Shown one piece after another: positions 52,691-62,487 of a stretch of DNA of 64,000 nucleotides. Within the stretch, counting starts at the first letter, position 1. Each line of letters begins with the position of its first letter. This DNA is from Rhizobium oryzicola (lineage in GTDB: Bacteria > Pseudomonadota > Alphaproteobacteria > Rhizobiales > Rhizobiaceae). The translations under genes and the position numbers were made by a program. A model generated the notes under the pieces. It did no database searches and had not been told where the DNA came from. It saw only the letters and a program-made list of their open reading frames with translations. The stretch is from contig NZ_JAUKWQ010000001.1 in assembly GCF_030504645.1 (NCBI RefSeq), positions 1,240,001 through 1,304,000 of the forward strand, written 5' to 3'.

Positions 52691-53760
52691 AGGGCAAGCG
52701 TGCCCTTGTAAACGGTGCCGGCGCCATTTTCAGGACGCGTAATCATGCGGCCGAGCGGCACGACGATCTCGCCCTCGGCGGTCAGCGCGTCGGTGACGGC
52801 TTGAACGTTCTCAGCCGCGACGACCGCGATCATTCCGACGCCGCAGTTGAAGGTGCGCAGCATTTCGTTGGCCACGACACCGCCGGTCTTGGCGAGCCAC
52901 GAGAAGACGGGCGGAACGGGAATGCTGTCGAGATCGATTTCAGCCGCCAGATGATCGGGCAGAACGCGCGGAATATTATCCGGGAAACCGCCGCCGGTGA
53001 TATGCGCCAGCGCCTTGATGGCGGAGGTTTCGCGGATCGCCTTCAGCAGCGGCTTCACATAAATACGTGTCGGGGTCAGTAGCGCTTCGCCAAGTGTCTT
53101 GCCTTCGGCAAAGGGTGCCGCATCATCCCAGGAAAGGCCCGAGACGGAGACGATCTTGCGCACCAGCGAGAAGCCGTTGGAGTGAACGCCAGACGAGGTG
53201 AGGCCGAGAATGACATCGCCTTCCGCAATATCGCCCGTTGGCAGCAGCTGGCCGCGTTCGGCTGCACCCACGGCAAAGCCGGCAAGGTCATAATCGCCAT
53301 CGCGGTACATGCCGGGCATTTCAGCCGTCTCGCCGCCGATCAAAGCGCAGCCCGCCTGACGGCAGCCATCGGCAATGCCGAGAACGATGGCAGCACCCTG
53401 TTCGGGGTTCAGCTTGCCGGTCGCGAAATAGTCGAGAAAGAAAAGCGGTTCGGCGCCCTGAACGACCAGATCGTTGACGCACATGGCGACGAGATCGATG
53501 CCGACGGTGTCATGGCGATTGGCATCGATCGCAATCTTCAGCTTGGTGCCGACGCCGTCATTGGCGGCCACCAGAACCGGATCCGTAAAACCTGCGGCCT
53601 TCAGATCGAACAAACCGCCGAAGCCGCCGATTTCGCCATCAGCGCCGGGGCGGCGGGTGGAGCGCACGGCGGGCTTGATCTTTTCCACCATCAGATTGCC
53701 GGCGTCGATATCCACGCCTGCGTCGCTATAGGTGAGACCGTTCTTGCCTGCTTCACTCAT
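52687..53760 (-). CDS. purM: Phosphoribosylformylglycinamidine cyclo-ligase
   Basis: The start at 53760 ([20 protein letters not shown]) gives 357 residues. [39 protein letters not shown] and [19 protein letters not shown] are PurM signatures. It closes the imidazole ring to make AIR in purine synthesis. It is divergent from the permease gene perM. Confidence 0.97.
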   Translation of the reverse strand: MSEAGKNGLTYSDAGVDIDAGNLMVEKIKPAVRSTRRPGADGEIGGFGGLFDLKAAGFTDPVLVAANDGVGTKLKIAIDANRHDTVGIDLVAMCVNDLVVQGAEPLFFLDYFATGKLNPEQGAAIVLGIADGCRQAGCALIGGETAEMPGMYRDGDYDLAGFAVGAAERGQLLPTGDIAEGDVILGLTSSGVHSNGFSLVRKIVSVSGLSWDDAAPFAEGKTLGEALLTPTRIYVKPLLKAIRETSAIKALAHITGGGFPDNIPRVLPDHLAAEIDLDSIPVPPVFSWLAKTGGVVANEMLRTFNCGVGMIAVVAAENVQAVTDALTAEGEIVVPLGRMITRPENGAGTVYKGTLAL

Positions 53761-53953
53761 CGCCCGTCTCCGATGGTCCTTGGAAGCGGTCGCCATGGCA
53801 TGATGCGCCGCCAGATGCAAGCGGCAGACCGCATCGAGCCCGGTTTTCCAAGCTGTTCAGATCACATTCCTGCACACTGATGCAAGCCTTGACCTATCGC
53901 AGTGCCCCCGGCATATCCCATCAGGAACATGCGAATGTCGAAAGGGACGAGCC

Positions 53954-55105
53954 ATGGCCTATCATGTCAGCGGTGCAAGCCTCCGGCGCTATCTCCTTTT
54001 CTGGGTCGGCGCGCTGGTCGTCTTCATCATCTTTCTGCTCGCCTTCCGCACCATTCTTCTGCCCTTCGTCGCCGGCATGGCGCTGGCTTATTTTCTCGAT
54101 CCGGTGGCAGACTGGCTGGAACGCCGTGGTCTCTCGCGCCTCATGGCAACGGTCGTCATTCTCATCAGCTTCGTCCTGATGTTTGCGCTTGCGCTGATGC
54201 TGGTCATCCCGCTGATCGTCAGTCAGTTCAACGATTTCGCCAAGAGCCTGCCGAACTACATCTCGCAGCTGCAGCAGCTGATCGCGAGCCCGGAAAACTC
54301 CTTCCTGCCCCACTGGATGGCCACTCAGGTGCAGGCGGCGAAGGAGAACTTTTCGAGCGTGATGTCGGAAGGCGCTGGCTTCCTCGGCACGCTGCTCAGC
54401 CAGTTGTGGAGTTCTGGCAAGGCGGTCGTCGACATCATCTCGCTGTTTGTCGTCACACCGGTTGTTGCTTTCTACATCCTGCTCGACTGGGACCGCATGG
54501 TGGAAAAAGTCGATAGCTGGATCCCGCGCGATCAGGTGGCGACTGTGCGCCAGCTGGCGCGAGAGATGGACCGTGCCGTCTCCGGTTTCATTCGTGGGCA
54601 GGGATCGCTCTGCCTCATCCTCGGCATCTATTATGCTGTCGGCCTCTCCATCGTCGGCCTGAATTTCGGCCTGCTGATCGGCTTCGTCTCGGGCATGATC
54701 AGCTTCATTCCCTATATCGGTTCGCTGGTTGGGTTGGTTCTCTCGGTCGGCGTGGCGCTGATGCAGTTCTGGCCGGATTACCCCTGGGTGATTGCCGTCG
54801 TCTGCGTCTTCTTCACGGGCCAGTTCATCGAGGGTAATATCCTGCAGCCGAAACTCGTCGGCTCCAGCGTCGGCCTGCATCCGGTATGGCTCATGTTTGC
54901 GCTTCTCGCCTTCGGTGCCATGTTCGGCTTTGTCGGGCTGCTGGTGGCGGTGCCGGCTGCCTCCATGATCGGCGTGCTTGTTCGCTTCGCCCTGACGCGG
55001 TATCTTCAAAGCGACATCTATTTCGGCCACTCCGCCACTTTGCCTTGGGATGACAGGCAGAGCGTGCAGCCAAAGGCCCTGGAAGAACCATCGACCAAAG
55101 AATGA
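53954..55105 (+). CDS. AI-2E/PerM family transporter
   Basis: This 383-residue protein has about eight helices; an N-terminal pair precedes a long amphipathic loop, then FVVTPVVAFYILLDWDRMVE, which is a family signature. FISGMISFIPYIGSLVGLVL-type sequence (GMISFIPYIGSLVGLVL) is also present. Members move small molecules or act as Na+/H+ antiporters; the cargo is unclear. The last residues overlap the hdaA start by 4 bases. Confidence 0.88.
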   Translation: MAYHVSGASLRRYLLFWVGALVVFIIFLLAFRTILLPFVAGMALAYFLDPVADWLERRGLSRLMATVVILISFVLMFALALMLVIPLIVSQFNDFAKSLPNYISQLQQLIASPENSFLPHWMATQVQAAKENFSSVMSEGAGFLGTLLSQLWSSGKAVVDIISLFVVTPVVAFYILLDWDRMVEKVDSWIPRDQVATVRQLAREMDRAVSGFIRGQGSLCLILGIYYAVGLSIVGLNFGLLIGFVSGMISFIPYIGSLVGLVLSVGVALMQFWPDYPWVIAVVCVFFTGQFIEGNILQPKLVGSSVGLHPVWLMFALLAFGAMFGFVGLLVAVPAASMIGVLVRFALTRYLQSDIYFGHSATLPWDDRQSVQPKALEEPSTKE

Positions 55106-55824
55106 CAGACAATTTCGCCAAGCCGAAGTGGCAGCGCCCGGAGCAGCTGCCGCTGGAACTTTCCCATTCTGCCGCCACCGGTCGTGAGGACCTGCTCGTG
55201 GGCGAACCTATCACGGCTGCCCTGTCGCTGATCGATGCCTGGCCCGCATGGCCTTCACCCGTTGTGGTGCTGACGGGGCCTGCCGGTTCAGGCAAGTCGC
55301 ATCTTGCCGATATCTGGCGCTCGCTCGCCCATGCGACCGACATCCATCCAAAACATGGCGAGGATGCCGCGCTTGCGGCGGCTGCCGGCCCGGTTCTGTT
55401 CGAGGATGCGGACCGCAACGGTTTTGACGACAACGAGCTTTTCCATGTCATCAACAGCGTGCGGGAAAACCGCACCAGCCTGCTGATGACGGCCCGGCTG
55501 TGGCCCATGTCCTGGCCTGTTACATTGCCGGATCTGCGCTCGCGTCTCAAGGCTGTGACGGTCGTGGAAATCGGCGAGCCGGACGAGGACCTCTTGGCGC
55601 AGGTGATCGTCAAGCTGTTTGCCGACCGACAGCTGGCGATCGATGAGAAGCTGGTTGGCTATATCGTTGCGCGCATGGAGCGGTCGCTGGCGGCAGCCCA
55701 AGGCGTGGTGGACCAATTGGACCGGCTGGCGCTCTCACGCGGAACACGTATCACACGGTCGCTGGCCGCCGAGGTATTGACCAGTTTTGCGGGTGCGCCG
55801 GACGAGGAAGATGACGACGATTGA
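55102..55824 (+). CDS. hdaA: HdaA/DnaA-related replication regulator
   Basis: This 240-residue AAA+ protein has the P-loop [16 protein letters not shown], a DnaA-like ATPase core and the C-terminal LADLLDRLD-type helix region seen here as [14 protein letters not shown]. An N-terminal QLPLEL resembles the beta-clamp-binding pentapeptide of Hda. In Caulobacter HdaA inactivates DnaA after initiation with the clamp. It sits between perM and ppk, overlapping both, as in other rhizobia. Confidence 0.88.
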   Translation: MTDNFAKPKWQRPEQLPLELSHSAATGREDLLVGEPITAALSLIDAWPAWPSPVVVLTGPAGSGKSHLADIWRSLAHATDIHPKHGEDAALAAAAGPVLFEDADRNGFDDNELFHVINSVRENRTSLLMTARLWPMSWPVTLPDLRSRLKAVTVVEIGEPDEDLLAQVIVKLFADRQLAIDEKLVGYIVARMERSLAAAQGVVDQLDRLALSRGTRITRSLAAEVLTSFAGAPDEEDDDD

Positions 55825-55886
55825 CTGTCACAGTTCCGTCGTCGAAACGTTATAGGCGAATTTGGATGAGCGAAGGGGGATCAGCC

Positions 55887-58076
55887 ATGGATCAAATCAC
55901 CGAAACACAAGAAGCGCCATCCATGTCGTCCATCGAACTGACCGACCTGATGAACAGCCCTGAGCGCTTCATCAACCGCGAATTTTCCTGGCTGCAGTTC
56001 AATCGCAGGGTTCTCGAGGAAACGCTGAATACCGCCCACCCGCTTCTGGAGCGTGTGCGCTTCCTGTCGATCTCTGCAGCTAACCTTGATGAATTCTTCA
56101 TGGTCCGCGTGGCAGGTCTCGAAGGTCAGGTACGCCAGAGCATTGTCATCCGCAGTCCTGATGGAAAGACCCCCGCGGAACAGCTGGACGACATCCTGAA
56201 GGAGATAGACAATCTGCAGATGGAGCAGCAGGCCTCGCTGGCTGTGCTGCAGCAGTATCTCGCCAAGGACGATATCCTGATCGTGCGTCCGGCCGCCCTC
56301 ACGGATGAGGATCGGCAATGGCTGGCCTCCTCCTTCGAGGACAATCTGTTCCCGATCCTGACCCCGCTTTCCATCGATCCGGCCCACCCATTCCCCTTCA
56401 TTCCCAATCTCGGCTTCTCCATGGGACTGCAGTTGGACAGCAAGCTGGGTCGCGAGCCGATGACCGGCCTCTTGCGCCTGCCGCCGACGCTCGATCGCTT
56501 CATCCGCTTGCCGGATGACGGCGTGACCATCCGCTACATCACGTTGGAAGATGTCGTGTCGATGTTCATCGACCGGCTGTTCCCTGGCTACGAGGTCAAG
56601 GGCGCCGGCACCTTCCGCATTATCAGAGACAGCGATATCGAAGTGGAAGAAGAGGCGGAAGATCTCGTTCGCTTCTTCGAAACCGCGCTGAAGCGCCGCC
56701 GCCGCGGCAAGGTCATCCGTATCGAAACGGATTCGGAAATGCCGGCCTCACTGCGCCAGTTCGTGGTGCAGGAACTCGGCGTGCCGGATAATCGCGTTGC
56801 GGTTCTGCCAGGCCTGCTGGCGCTCAACACCTTGTCTGAAATCGCCAAGGCGCCACGCGACGATCTGCGCTTCGAGCCCTACAATGCCCGCTTCCCGGAG
56901 CGCGTTCGCGAACATGCCGGCGATTGCCTGGCCGCCATCCGCGAAAAGGACATGGTGGTTCACCACCCCTATGAGAGCTTCGACGTCGTCGTGCAGTTCC
57001 TGCTGCAGGCGGCGCGCGACCCTGATGTTCTCGCAATCAAGCAGACGCTCTATCGCACCTCGAATGACAGCCCGATCGTCCGTGCGCTCATCGATGCCGC
57101 TGAGATGGGCAAATCCGTGACTGCGCTCGTGGAACTCAAGGCGCGCTTCGACGAAGAGGCCAACATCCGCTGGGCGCGAGACCTGGAGCGCGCCGGCGTG
57201 CAGGTGGTGTTCGGCTTCATCGAACTGAAGACGCATGCAAAGATGTCGATGGTCGTGCGCCGCGAGGACGGCAAGCTCAGGACCTACTGCCATCTCGGCA
57301 CCGGCAACTATCACCCGGTCACCGCCAAGATCTATACGGACCTGTCCTTCTTCACCTGCAACCCCAAGATCGCCCACGACATGGCGAACGTGTTCAACTT
57401 CATCACCGGCTATGGCGAGCCGGAAGAAAGCATGAAGCTGGCGGTTTCGCCCTATACGTTGCGTCCGCGCATCCTCAAGCACATCGCGGAAGAGATCGAG
57501 CATGCGCGCGCTGGTCGCCCGGCGGCGATCTGGATGAAGATGAACTCGCTGGTCGACCCTGAGATCATCGACGCCCTTTATCGCGCCAGCCAGGCCGGCG
57601 TGGAAGTCGATCTCGTGGTGCGCGGCATCTGCTGCCTGCGTCCGCAGGTGCCGGGTCTGTCGGATAATATCCGCGTCAAGTCCATCGTCGGGCGCTTCCT
57701 GGAGCATAGCCGCATCTTCTGCTTCGGCAACGGGTACGGATTGCCCTCCGAAAATGCGCTGGTTTATATCGGCTCCGCAGACATGATGCCGCGTAATCTC
57801 GACCGCCGCGTGGAAACACTGGTGCCTTTGCTTAACCCTACTGTGCATGAGCAGGTTCTGTCGCAGATCATGCTGGGCAACCTGATTGACAACCAGCAGA
57901 GCTACGAGATATTGCCCGACGGTACGTCGCGCCGGATGGAGGTTCGCAAAGGCGAGGAACCTTTCAACGCGCAACACTATTTTATGACCAACCCAAGCCT
58001 TTCGGGGCGTGGGGAAGCTCTGAAATCGAGTGCGCCGAAACTGATCGCGGGCATTGTCTCGGGTCGCAAGAAATAG
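55887..58076 (+). CDS. ppk1: Polyphosphate kinase 1
   Basis: The ATG at 55887 ([12 protein letters not shown]) has GGGGGA with good spacing and gives 729 residues; an earlier ATG at 55866 is possible. [20 protein letters not shown] is the classic N-terminal block. The autophosphorylated His region is in [15 protein letters not shown], and [20 protein letters not shown] and [24 protein letters not shown] blocks ([17 protein letters not shown]) are conserved. It makes polyphosphate from ATP. ppx follows after 6 bases. Confidence 0.97.
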   Translation: MDQITETQEAPSMSSIELTDLMNSPERFINREFSWLQFNRRVLEETLNTAHPLLERVRFLSISAANLDEFFMVRVAGLEGQVRQSIVIRSPDGKTPAEQLDDILKEIDNLQMEQQASLAVLQQYLAKDDILIVRPAALTDEDRQWLASSFEDNLFPILTPLSIDPAHPFPFIPNLGFSMGLQLDSKLGREPMTGLLRLPPTLDRFIRLPDDGVTIRYITLEDVVSMFIDRLFPGYEVKGAGTFRIIRDSDIEVEEEAEDLVRFFETALKRRRRGKVIRIETDSEMPASLRQFVVQELGVPDNRVAVLPGLLALNTLSEIAKAPRDDLRFEPYNARFPERVREHAGDCLAAIREKDMVVHHPYESFDVVVQFLLQAARDPDVLAIKQTLYRTSNDSPIVRALIDAAEMGKSVTALVELKARFDEEANIRWARDLERAGVQVVFGFIELKTHAKMSMVVRREDGKLRTYCHLGTGNYHPVTAKIYTDLSFFTCNPKIAHDMANVFNFITGYGEPEESMKLAVSPYTLRPRILKHIAEEIEHARAGRPAAIWMKMNSLVDPEIIDALYRASQAGVEVDLVVRGICCLRPQVPGLSDNIRVKSIVGRFLEHSRIFCFGNGYGLPSENALVYIGSADMMPRNLDRRVETLVPLLNPTVHEQVLSQIMLGNLIDNQQSYEILPDGTSRRMEVRKGEEPFNAQHYFMTNPSLSGRGEALKSSAPKLIAGIVSGRKK

Positions 58077-58082
58077 TGACGA

Positions 58083-59603
58083 ATGGTAAGATCTGAAGCT
58101 CAGGGGCGTCTCCCCGGTAGCGCTCCTGTTTCCATCGTGGACATCGGCTCGAACTCCGTTCGCGTCGTGATCTATGAAGACCTGTCCCGTGCGCCAACAA
58201 TCCTCTTCAACGAGAAGGTGCTCTGCGGCCTCGGCAAGGGCTTGGGCTCCAGCGGCCGCATGGACACCGAGGCCGTTGAGCGCGCGCTGCATGCGCTGCG
58301 TCGCTTCAAGGCGTTGTCGCGTCAGGCCCGCGCTACCAAGATGTTCGTGCTGGCGACTGCCGCCGCTCGCGAAGCCTCCAACGGACCGGAATTCATTGCC
58401 GCTGCCGAAGAGATCCTCGGCCAGCCTGTGCAGGTCCTGTCTGGTGAGGAAGAGGCGCGGTATTCGGCGCTCGGCGTCATCAGCGGCTTCCAGGAGGTTG
58501 ATGGCATTGCCGGTGATCTCGGCGGCGGTTCGCTCGAACTGATCGATATCAGGAACGGCGTCTTCACGCCGGGCATTACCCTGCCGCTCGGCGGCCTGCG
58601 CCTGTCGGAAGCGTCAGGCAATTCGCTCTCCAAGGCACGCGCACTGGCCCGCCAGGAGGTGAAGTCCGCCAAGTTTCTGCAGGGCGGGGCGGGGCGCAGC
58701 TTCTATGCAGTGGGTGGCACTTGGCGCAATATTGCCAAGCTGCACATGGAAATCACGAATTACCCGCTGCACATGATGCAGGGCTATCAGCTGCAGCTGA
58801 ACGAGATGCAGAACTTCCTGGAACAGGTGGTTCTGTCGAAGGATTCGAAAGATCCAGCCTGGCAGTCTGTCTCGAAAAGCCGCCGCGCGCTTCTGCCCTT
58901 CGGCGCCGTTGCCATGCAGGAAGTGTTGGCCGCCATGAAACCGGCGCGCGTTATCTTCTCGGCGCAAGGCGTGCGCGAGGGCTACCTCTATTCGCAACTG
59001 CCGCCGGACGAGCAGGAGAAAGACCCGCTTCTGCTGGCCGCCGACCAACTGGCCATCCTGCGTGCCCGCTCGCCTGAGCACGCGCGCGAACTCGCCGACT
59101 GGACCGGCCAGATGGTGCCTGCCTTCGGCATTGAGGAAACGGAAGAAGAAAACCGCTATCGCCGCGCCGCCTGTCTGTTGGCGGATATCAGCTGGCGCGC
59201 CCACCCGGATTATCGCGGGTTGCAGGCGCTGAACCTGATTGCGCATTCCTCGCTGGTGGGCATTACCCATCCGGGCCGCGCCTATCTGGCGCTTGCCAAT
59301 TACTATCGCTTCGAAGGCCTGCATGATGATGGGGCCACAGGCCCGCTGTCGCAGATCGCAACGCCGCGCCTGCTGGGGCTGGCCAAGCTGCTGGGCGGCC
59401 TGCTGCGTGTGGTCTACCTTTTCTCGGCATCAATGCCCGGCGTGGTTGACCATCTCTATTTCCGCAAGGCGGAGCGAGGTGATCTCGACCTCGAATTCGT
59501 CGTGCCGCATGATTACGCGGACTTTGCTGGGGAACGTCTCGAAGGCCGCCTGCAACAGCTCGGCAAGCTCACGAACAAGCGCATTGCGTTTGTGTTTGAG
59601 TAA
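58083..59603 (+). CDS. ppx: Exopolyphosphatase (Ppx/GppA)
   Basis: This 506-residue protein has the actin-like phosphate loops VDIGSNSVRVVIYE and AGDLGGGSLELI, and a C-terminal HD-like helical part (LLADISWRAHPDYRGLQALN). It removes phosphate from polyphosphate chains or converts pppGpp. Paired with ppk1 in one operon, it can oppose polyphosphate synthesis. Two toxin-antitoxin-like modules follow. Confidence 0.95.
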   Translation: MVRSEAQGRLPGSAPVSIVDIGSNSVRVVIYEDLSRAPTILFNEKVLCGLGKGLGSSGRMDTEAVERALHALRRFKALSRQARATKMFVLATAAAREASNGPEFIAAAEEILGQPVQVLSGEEEARYSALGVISGFQEVDGIAGDLGGGSLELIDIRNGVFTPGITLPLGGLRLSEASGNSLSKARALARQEVKSAKFLQGGAGRSFYAVGGTWRNIAKLHMEITNYPLHMMQGYQLQLNEMQNFLEQVVLSKDSKDPAWQSVSKSRRALLPFGAVAMQEVLAAMKPARVIFSAQGVREGYLYSQLPPDEQEKDPLLLAADQLAILRARSPEHARELADWTGQMVPAFGIEETEEENRYRRAACLLADISWRAHPDYRGLQALNLIAHSSLVGITHPGRAYLALANYYRFEGLHDDGATGPLSQIATPRLLGLAKLLGGLLRVVYLFSASMPGVVDHLYFRKAERGDLDLEFVVPHDYADFAGERLEGRLQQLGKLTNKRIAFVFE

Positions 59604-59681
59604 GGGGCGCCCGCGGCGCGTCTCTAACGACCGTTAACCAGGCAGCTTTCCTAAGCGCTTGGGTTTTGGTATATTGATCGC

Positions 59682-59930
59682 ATGCCGACCGTCTTTCGCT
59701 TCGATGGTCTGCGCGTCGTCATCTATCCGAACGACCACAGACCCGCTCATGTTCATGTCAAAAGCGCTGTCGGCGAGGCGGTGTTCATTTTGCAATGCCC
59801 TGACGGCCCGCCCATCTTGCGGGAGAGTTTTGGCTGCAATCGCGCCGAACTCACCCGTATGGCGGGGAATGTTGCCAGCGTGCTGACAAAGCTTTGCGAG
59901 GACTGGAGTGCGATCCATGGAGCTTACTGA
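59682..59930 (+). CDS. DUF4160 protein, putative toxin of a two-gene module
   Basis: This 82-residue protein begins MPTVFRFDGLRVVIYPNDHR and contains PAHVHVKSAVGEAVFIL with the His pair typical of DUF4160. No Shine-Dalgarno precedes the ATG; a TATATT lies 6 bases upstream, so the message may be leaderless. The next gene encodes a DUF2442 protein and overlaps by 14 bases. This pair is often found together in bacterial genomes and resembles toxin-antitoxin organisation, but activity is unproven. Confidence 0.72.
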   Translation: MPTVFRFDGLRVVIYPNDHRPAHVHVKSAVGEAVFILQCPDGPPILRESFGCNRAELTRMAGNVASVLTKLCEDWSAIHGAY

Positions 59931-60333
59931 ACAGGATCTTCAAGCAGCCGAGCAGCGCATGCAAAAGCTACGCTCGAATGGCTATGCCGTGTCCGCACGG
60001 TATGACCGCCGGTCTGGCCGGGTGATCATCGAACTCAACACTGGCGTCCAAATTGCATTTCCGGCGGAGCTTGCAGAGGGTTTGGAAAACGCTGGGCTAG
60101 AAGATCTTGCGGAGATTGAAATCAGTCCAGCCGGGCTTGGTCTTCATTGGCCGAAGCTAGACGCTGATGTCTACATTCCAGCCATTCTGCAGGGCGTCTT
60201 CGGCAGCAAGACATGGATGGCTGCTCGGCTAGGTTCAAGCGGTGGCAAGGTTCGAACTGAGGCGAAGGCGATCGCTGCGCGAGAAAACGGTCGCAAGGGA
60301 GGCAGGCCCCGAAAGACGGCGACTGGCAGCTGA
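59917..60333 (+). CDS. DUF2442 protein, putative antitoxin/DNA-binding partner
   Basis: The ATG at 59917 has GGAG at 59904-59907 and gives 138 residues. The N-terminal half (LRSNGYAVSARYDRRSGRVI, then LNTGVQIAFPAEL) is a DUF2442 domain. SPAGLGLHWPKLDADVYIPA follows, and a basic C-terminus (ENGRKGGRPRK) resembles an AT-hook. It overlaps the DUF4160 gene by 14 bases. The proposed role is autoregulation and neutralisation of the partner. Confidence 0.72.
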   Translation: MELTEQDLQAAEQRMQKLRSNGYAVSARYDRRSGRVIIELNTGVQIAFPAELAEGLENAGLEDLAEIEISPAGLGLHWPKLDADVYIPAILQGVFGSKTWMAARLGSSGGKVRTEAKAIAARENGRKGGRPRKTATGS

Positions 60334-60374
60334 GACCGGCTGGCGAGCTTGAAGATGTCTGTCTCTTCCCTTAT

Positions 60375-60386
60375 GTTACATGTAAC
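60375..60386 (+). promoter_or_regulatory. Perfect palindrome upstream of mazE (autoregulatory operator)
   Basis: GTTACATGTAAC is a perfect 12-bp palindrome. With one mismatch it extends to the 16-bp ATGTTACATGTAACGT. It lies 18 bases before the mazE start, right where a repressor would block transcription. MazE-type antitoxins normally repress their own operon. Confidence 0.65.
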
Positions 60387-60403
60387 GTAGTAGGGAGGGC
60401 ATC

Positions 60404-60628
60404 ATGCCGGCACCGATCAACCAGAGGGTTCAGAAGCATCGGGATGCGATGCGCGCTGCGGGCTTGCGACCAGTTCAGATCTGGGTGCCCGATACACGCC
60501 AGCCTGGCTTTGCTGCGGAGTGCCGCCGTCAGGCACGTCTCGTTGCTTTAGCGGATGCCTCCGATCCTGATCTCGATGCTTTCATGGATGCCGCTCTTGC
60601 AGATATGGGCGGCGAGGGCGACGCGTGA
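60404..60628 (+). CDS. MazE-family (DUF3018) antitoxin
   Basis: This 74-residue protein starts MPAPINQRVQKHRDAMRAAG and continues with LRPVQIWVPDTRQPGF, the typical DUF3018 antitoxin form. The acidic C-terminus (DLDAFMDAALADMGGEGD) should wrap the toxin. A GGGAGGG precedes the ATG. It overlaps mazF by 4 bases. Confidence 0.9.
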   Translation: MPAPINQRVQKHRDAMRAAGLRPVQIWVPDTRQPGFAAECRRQARLVALADASDPDLDAFMDAALADMGGEGDA

Positions 60629-60948
60629 GGCGCGGGGATCTTGTGACGGTCGCCATGCCGGGGGATTTTGGTAAACCCCCTCCTGCATTGATCATTCAAG
60701 CCGACCAGTTTGAAGAAACCGGCACCGTCACGGTACTGTTGGTGTCAAGCACTCTTGTGGATGCGCCGCTCTTGAGGCCAATGGTCCATCCAACCCCTGC
60801 CAATGGGCTGCGAATGCCTTCTCAGGTCATGGTCGATAAGGTCATGTCGGTGAAGCGCGACAAGCTTGGTCCGGCGTTCGGTCGCCTGGAGGATGAAGCC
60901 ATGCTCTCCGTCACACGATCTCTTGCGGTCTTTCTCGGTCTTGCCTGA
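60625..60948 (+). CDS. MazF/PemK-family mRNA interferase toxin
   Basis: This 107-residue protein starts with a GTG that overlaps the antitoxin stop (GTGA). It has the family start MRRGDLVTVAMPG, then PPPALIIQADQFEETGTVTV, LLVSSTLV and MVDKVMSVKRDKLG. MazF toxins cleave mRNA at short sites. The pair is complete and looks functional; its target sequence is unknown. Confidence 0.92.
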   Translation: MRRGDLVTVAMPGDFGKPPPALIIQADQFEETGTVTVLLVSSTLVDAPLLRPMVHPTPANGLRMPSQVMVDKVMSVKRDKLGPAFGRLEDEAMLSVTRSLAVFLGLA

Positions 60949-61039
60949 TGATGGCTGCTCTTGAAGGGCCGCCGTCGATAGCTGAGGGAAGCGCCCGGCA
61001 TTGCTGCCGGACGCTCTGTTGTTCCTGCGGTAATGCGGC

Positions 61040-62395
61040 TCACTTCGCCTTCAGGAAATCACCCACCTCAAGCAGAACGAATTCGTTATCGTCTGGCTTG
61101 TCGATGAAGCGGCCGATGGAGAAGGGCAGGTTGTTGTCGTTGCCGACGATGATATGCGTGGCATCGACCACATCGACATTCTCGATGGTCACGAACGGCA
61201 TGGTGTAGATGCCATCCTTTGTGCCCTGCTTGGCTTTCTTGTCCGGATCGGCAATGTTCATCAGGTCGATGTAGCCGATCTTGCGCACTGCCTTGCCGAC
61301 ATTGGCATCGGTCATTTCGATCTTGTAGACGCGCTTGTGCTTGGCGGGCTTTTCAAAGCAATCCACTTGCGGCTTGGCAGGGTCAGCGCAGGCCTTGTCG
61401 GCTGTGCCTTCGCCGCCATCGCGCTCCAGAACGAGCGCGGTCGTGCCGTCGATCATGTTGAAGTCACCGATATTGGTGCCGCCAGCGGAGAGCGGATAGA
61501 GCCAGCTGCGGCCTGTCCAGCCTTTGCCCGCCGTATCGAATTCGATGACCCGCAGTGCGTTCTGGCCTTCCACCTGCTCGAACTTGCCGTCGCCGAGATA
61601 GAGCGGGCCTTCCAGCAGGGCGTAGAGGCGTGAGCCATCCGGAGACATGGCCAGACCTTCAAAGCCGTTGGAGCGACGCAGGTTGAAAGCAGGCATTGGC
61701 TTAGACGGATCGGAGGGCAGGGTGAGCGTCGGGTGATCCGGCGACATCACGGTTTTGCCCTCGACCGTGGTCGAATAGACGGCAACCAGCTCACCGCGCA
61801 GGTTGACCTTGAGCAGATAGGGGCCAAACTCCTCGCCGATCCAGTAGCCATCGGCCACCGGCTGGATGGATTCGATGTCGAAGTCGGAGCCGGTCAGGTA
61901 GCGCTTGTCAGTGCCTTCCATGACGATCGGGAAGGGTACAACTTTGTTCGGGTCGGACAGGAACACGGTCTCGATGCGGTCGACCTTGTTGTTGGCCCAG
62001 TCCATCTTCAGGTGATGCAGCATCAGCATGGCATCGACGGAATTCAGCTTGGAGCCGAAGCCGTTGTCGGACAGGCTCCAGAAAGACCCATCCGGCATGG
62101 TCTTGATGCCGGAAAAACCCTGCACGGCCTGGCCGTTGAAGGGCATGGAAAGGCCGGTGGGGTGGATGCCGTCCATGCCGGGCACGGTGCCGATGCCGTT
62201 TGCGCGCTTGCGGTCAGGCGTGGTAAACTTGGCGGCGGTCTTCAGCGCGTCGGGCGCATCATCCGGTGCCGGAATGATGGTGTTTGCTGGCAGGATGGCC
62301 TGGGCCGAGAGCTTTGCCGGGAAAGCCTTTTCCTCGGCCTTGGCGCCGATGGTCAGCGCCAGGACGGCTGCGGACGCGAGCAGGATCGTTTTCAT
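61040..62395 (-). CDS. Secreted esterase-like phytase-domain protein
   Basis: The start at 62395 has GGGGGA at good spacing and gives 451 residues with a signal peptide (MKTILLASAAVLALTIGAKA). The mature protein has the esterase-like phytase domain (PF13449-type): GFSGIKTMPDGSFWSLSDNG, RSNGFEGLAMSPDGSRLYAL and NIGDFNMIDGTTALVLERD. The fold is a beta-propeller. The family is found outside the cell or in the periplasm; substrate is unsettled. It is convergent with mazF, and a GC-rich hairpin (60990-61015) lies between them. Confidence 0.88.
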   Translation of the reverse strand: MKTILLASAAVLALTIGAKAEEKAFPAKLSAQAILPANTIIPAPDDAPDALKTAAKFTTPDRKRANGIGTVPGMDGIHPTGLSMPFNGQAVQGFSGIKTMPDGSFWSLSDNGFGSKLNSVDAMLMLHHLKMDWANNKVDRIETVFLSDPNKVVPFPIVMEGTDKRYLTGSDFDIESIQPVADGYWIGEEFGPYLLKVNLRGELVAVYSTTVEGKTVMSPDHPTLTLPSDPSKPMPAFNLRRSNGFEGLAMSPDGSRLYALLEGPLYLGDGKFEQVEGQNALRVIEFDTAGKGWTGRSWLYPLSAGGTNIGDFNMIDGTTALVLERDGGEGTADKACADPAKPQVDCFEKPAKHKRVYKIEMTDANVGKAVRKIGYIDLMNIADPDKKAKQGTKDGIYTMPFVTIENVDVVDATHIIVGNDNNLPFSIGRFIDKPDDNEFVLLEVGDFLKAK

Positions 62396-62487
62396 CATAT
62401 ATCCCCCGATGATGGATTGGAACGGGGGCAGGATTAGGGATGCTGAATGTCGCTCGCATTGCGAGCAGATGAAGATTTGGTGACGCT

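Noticed and set aside
56748..58292. 514-residue open frame opposite ppk1
   Set aside because: The composition is typical of an antisense shadow, and ppk1 on the plus strand explains the coding signal fully.
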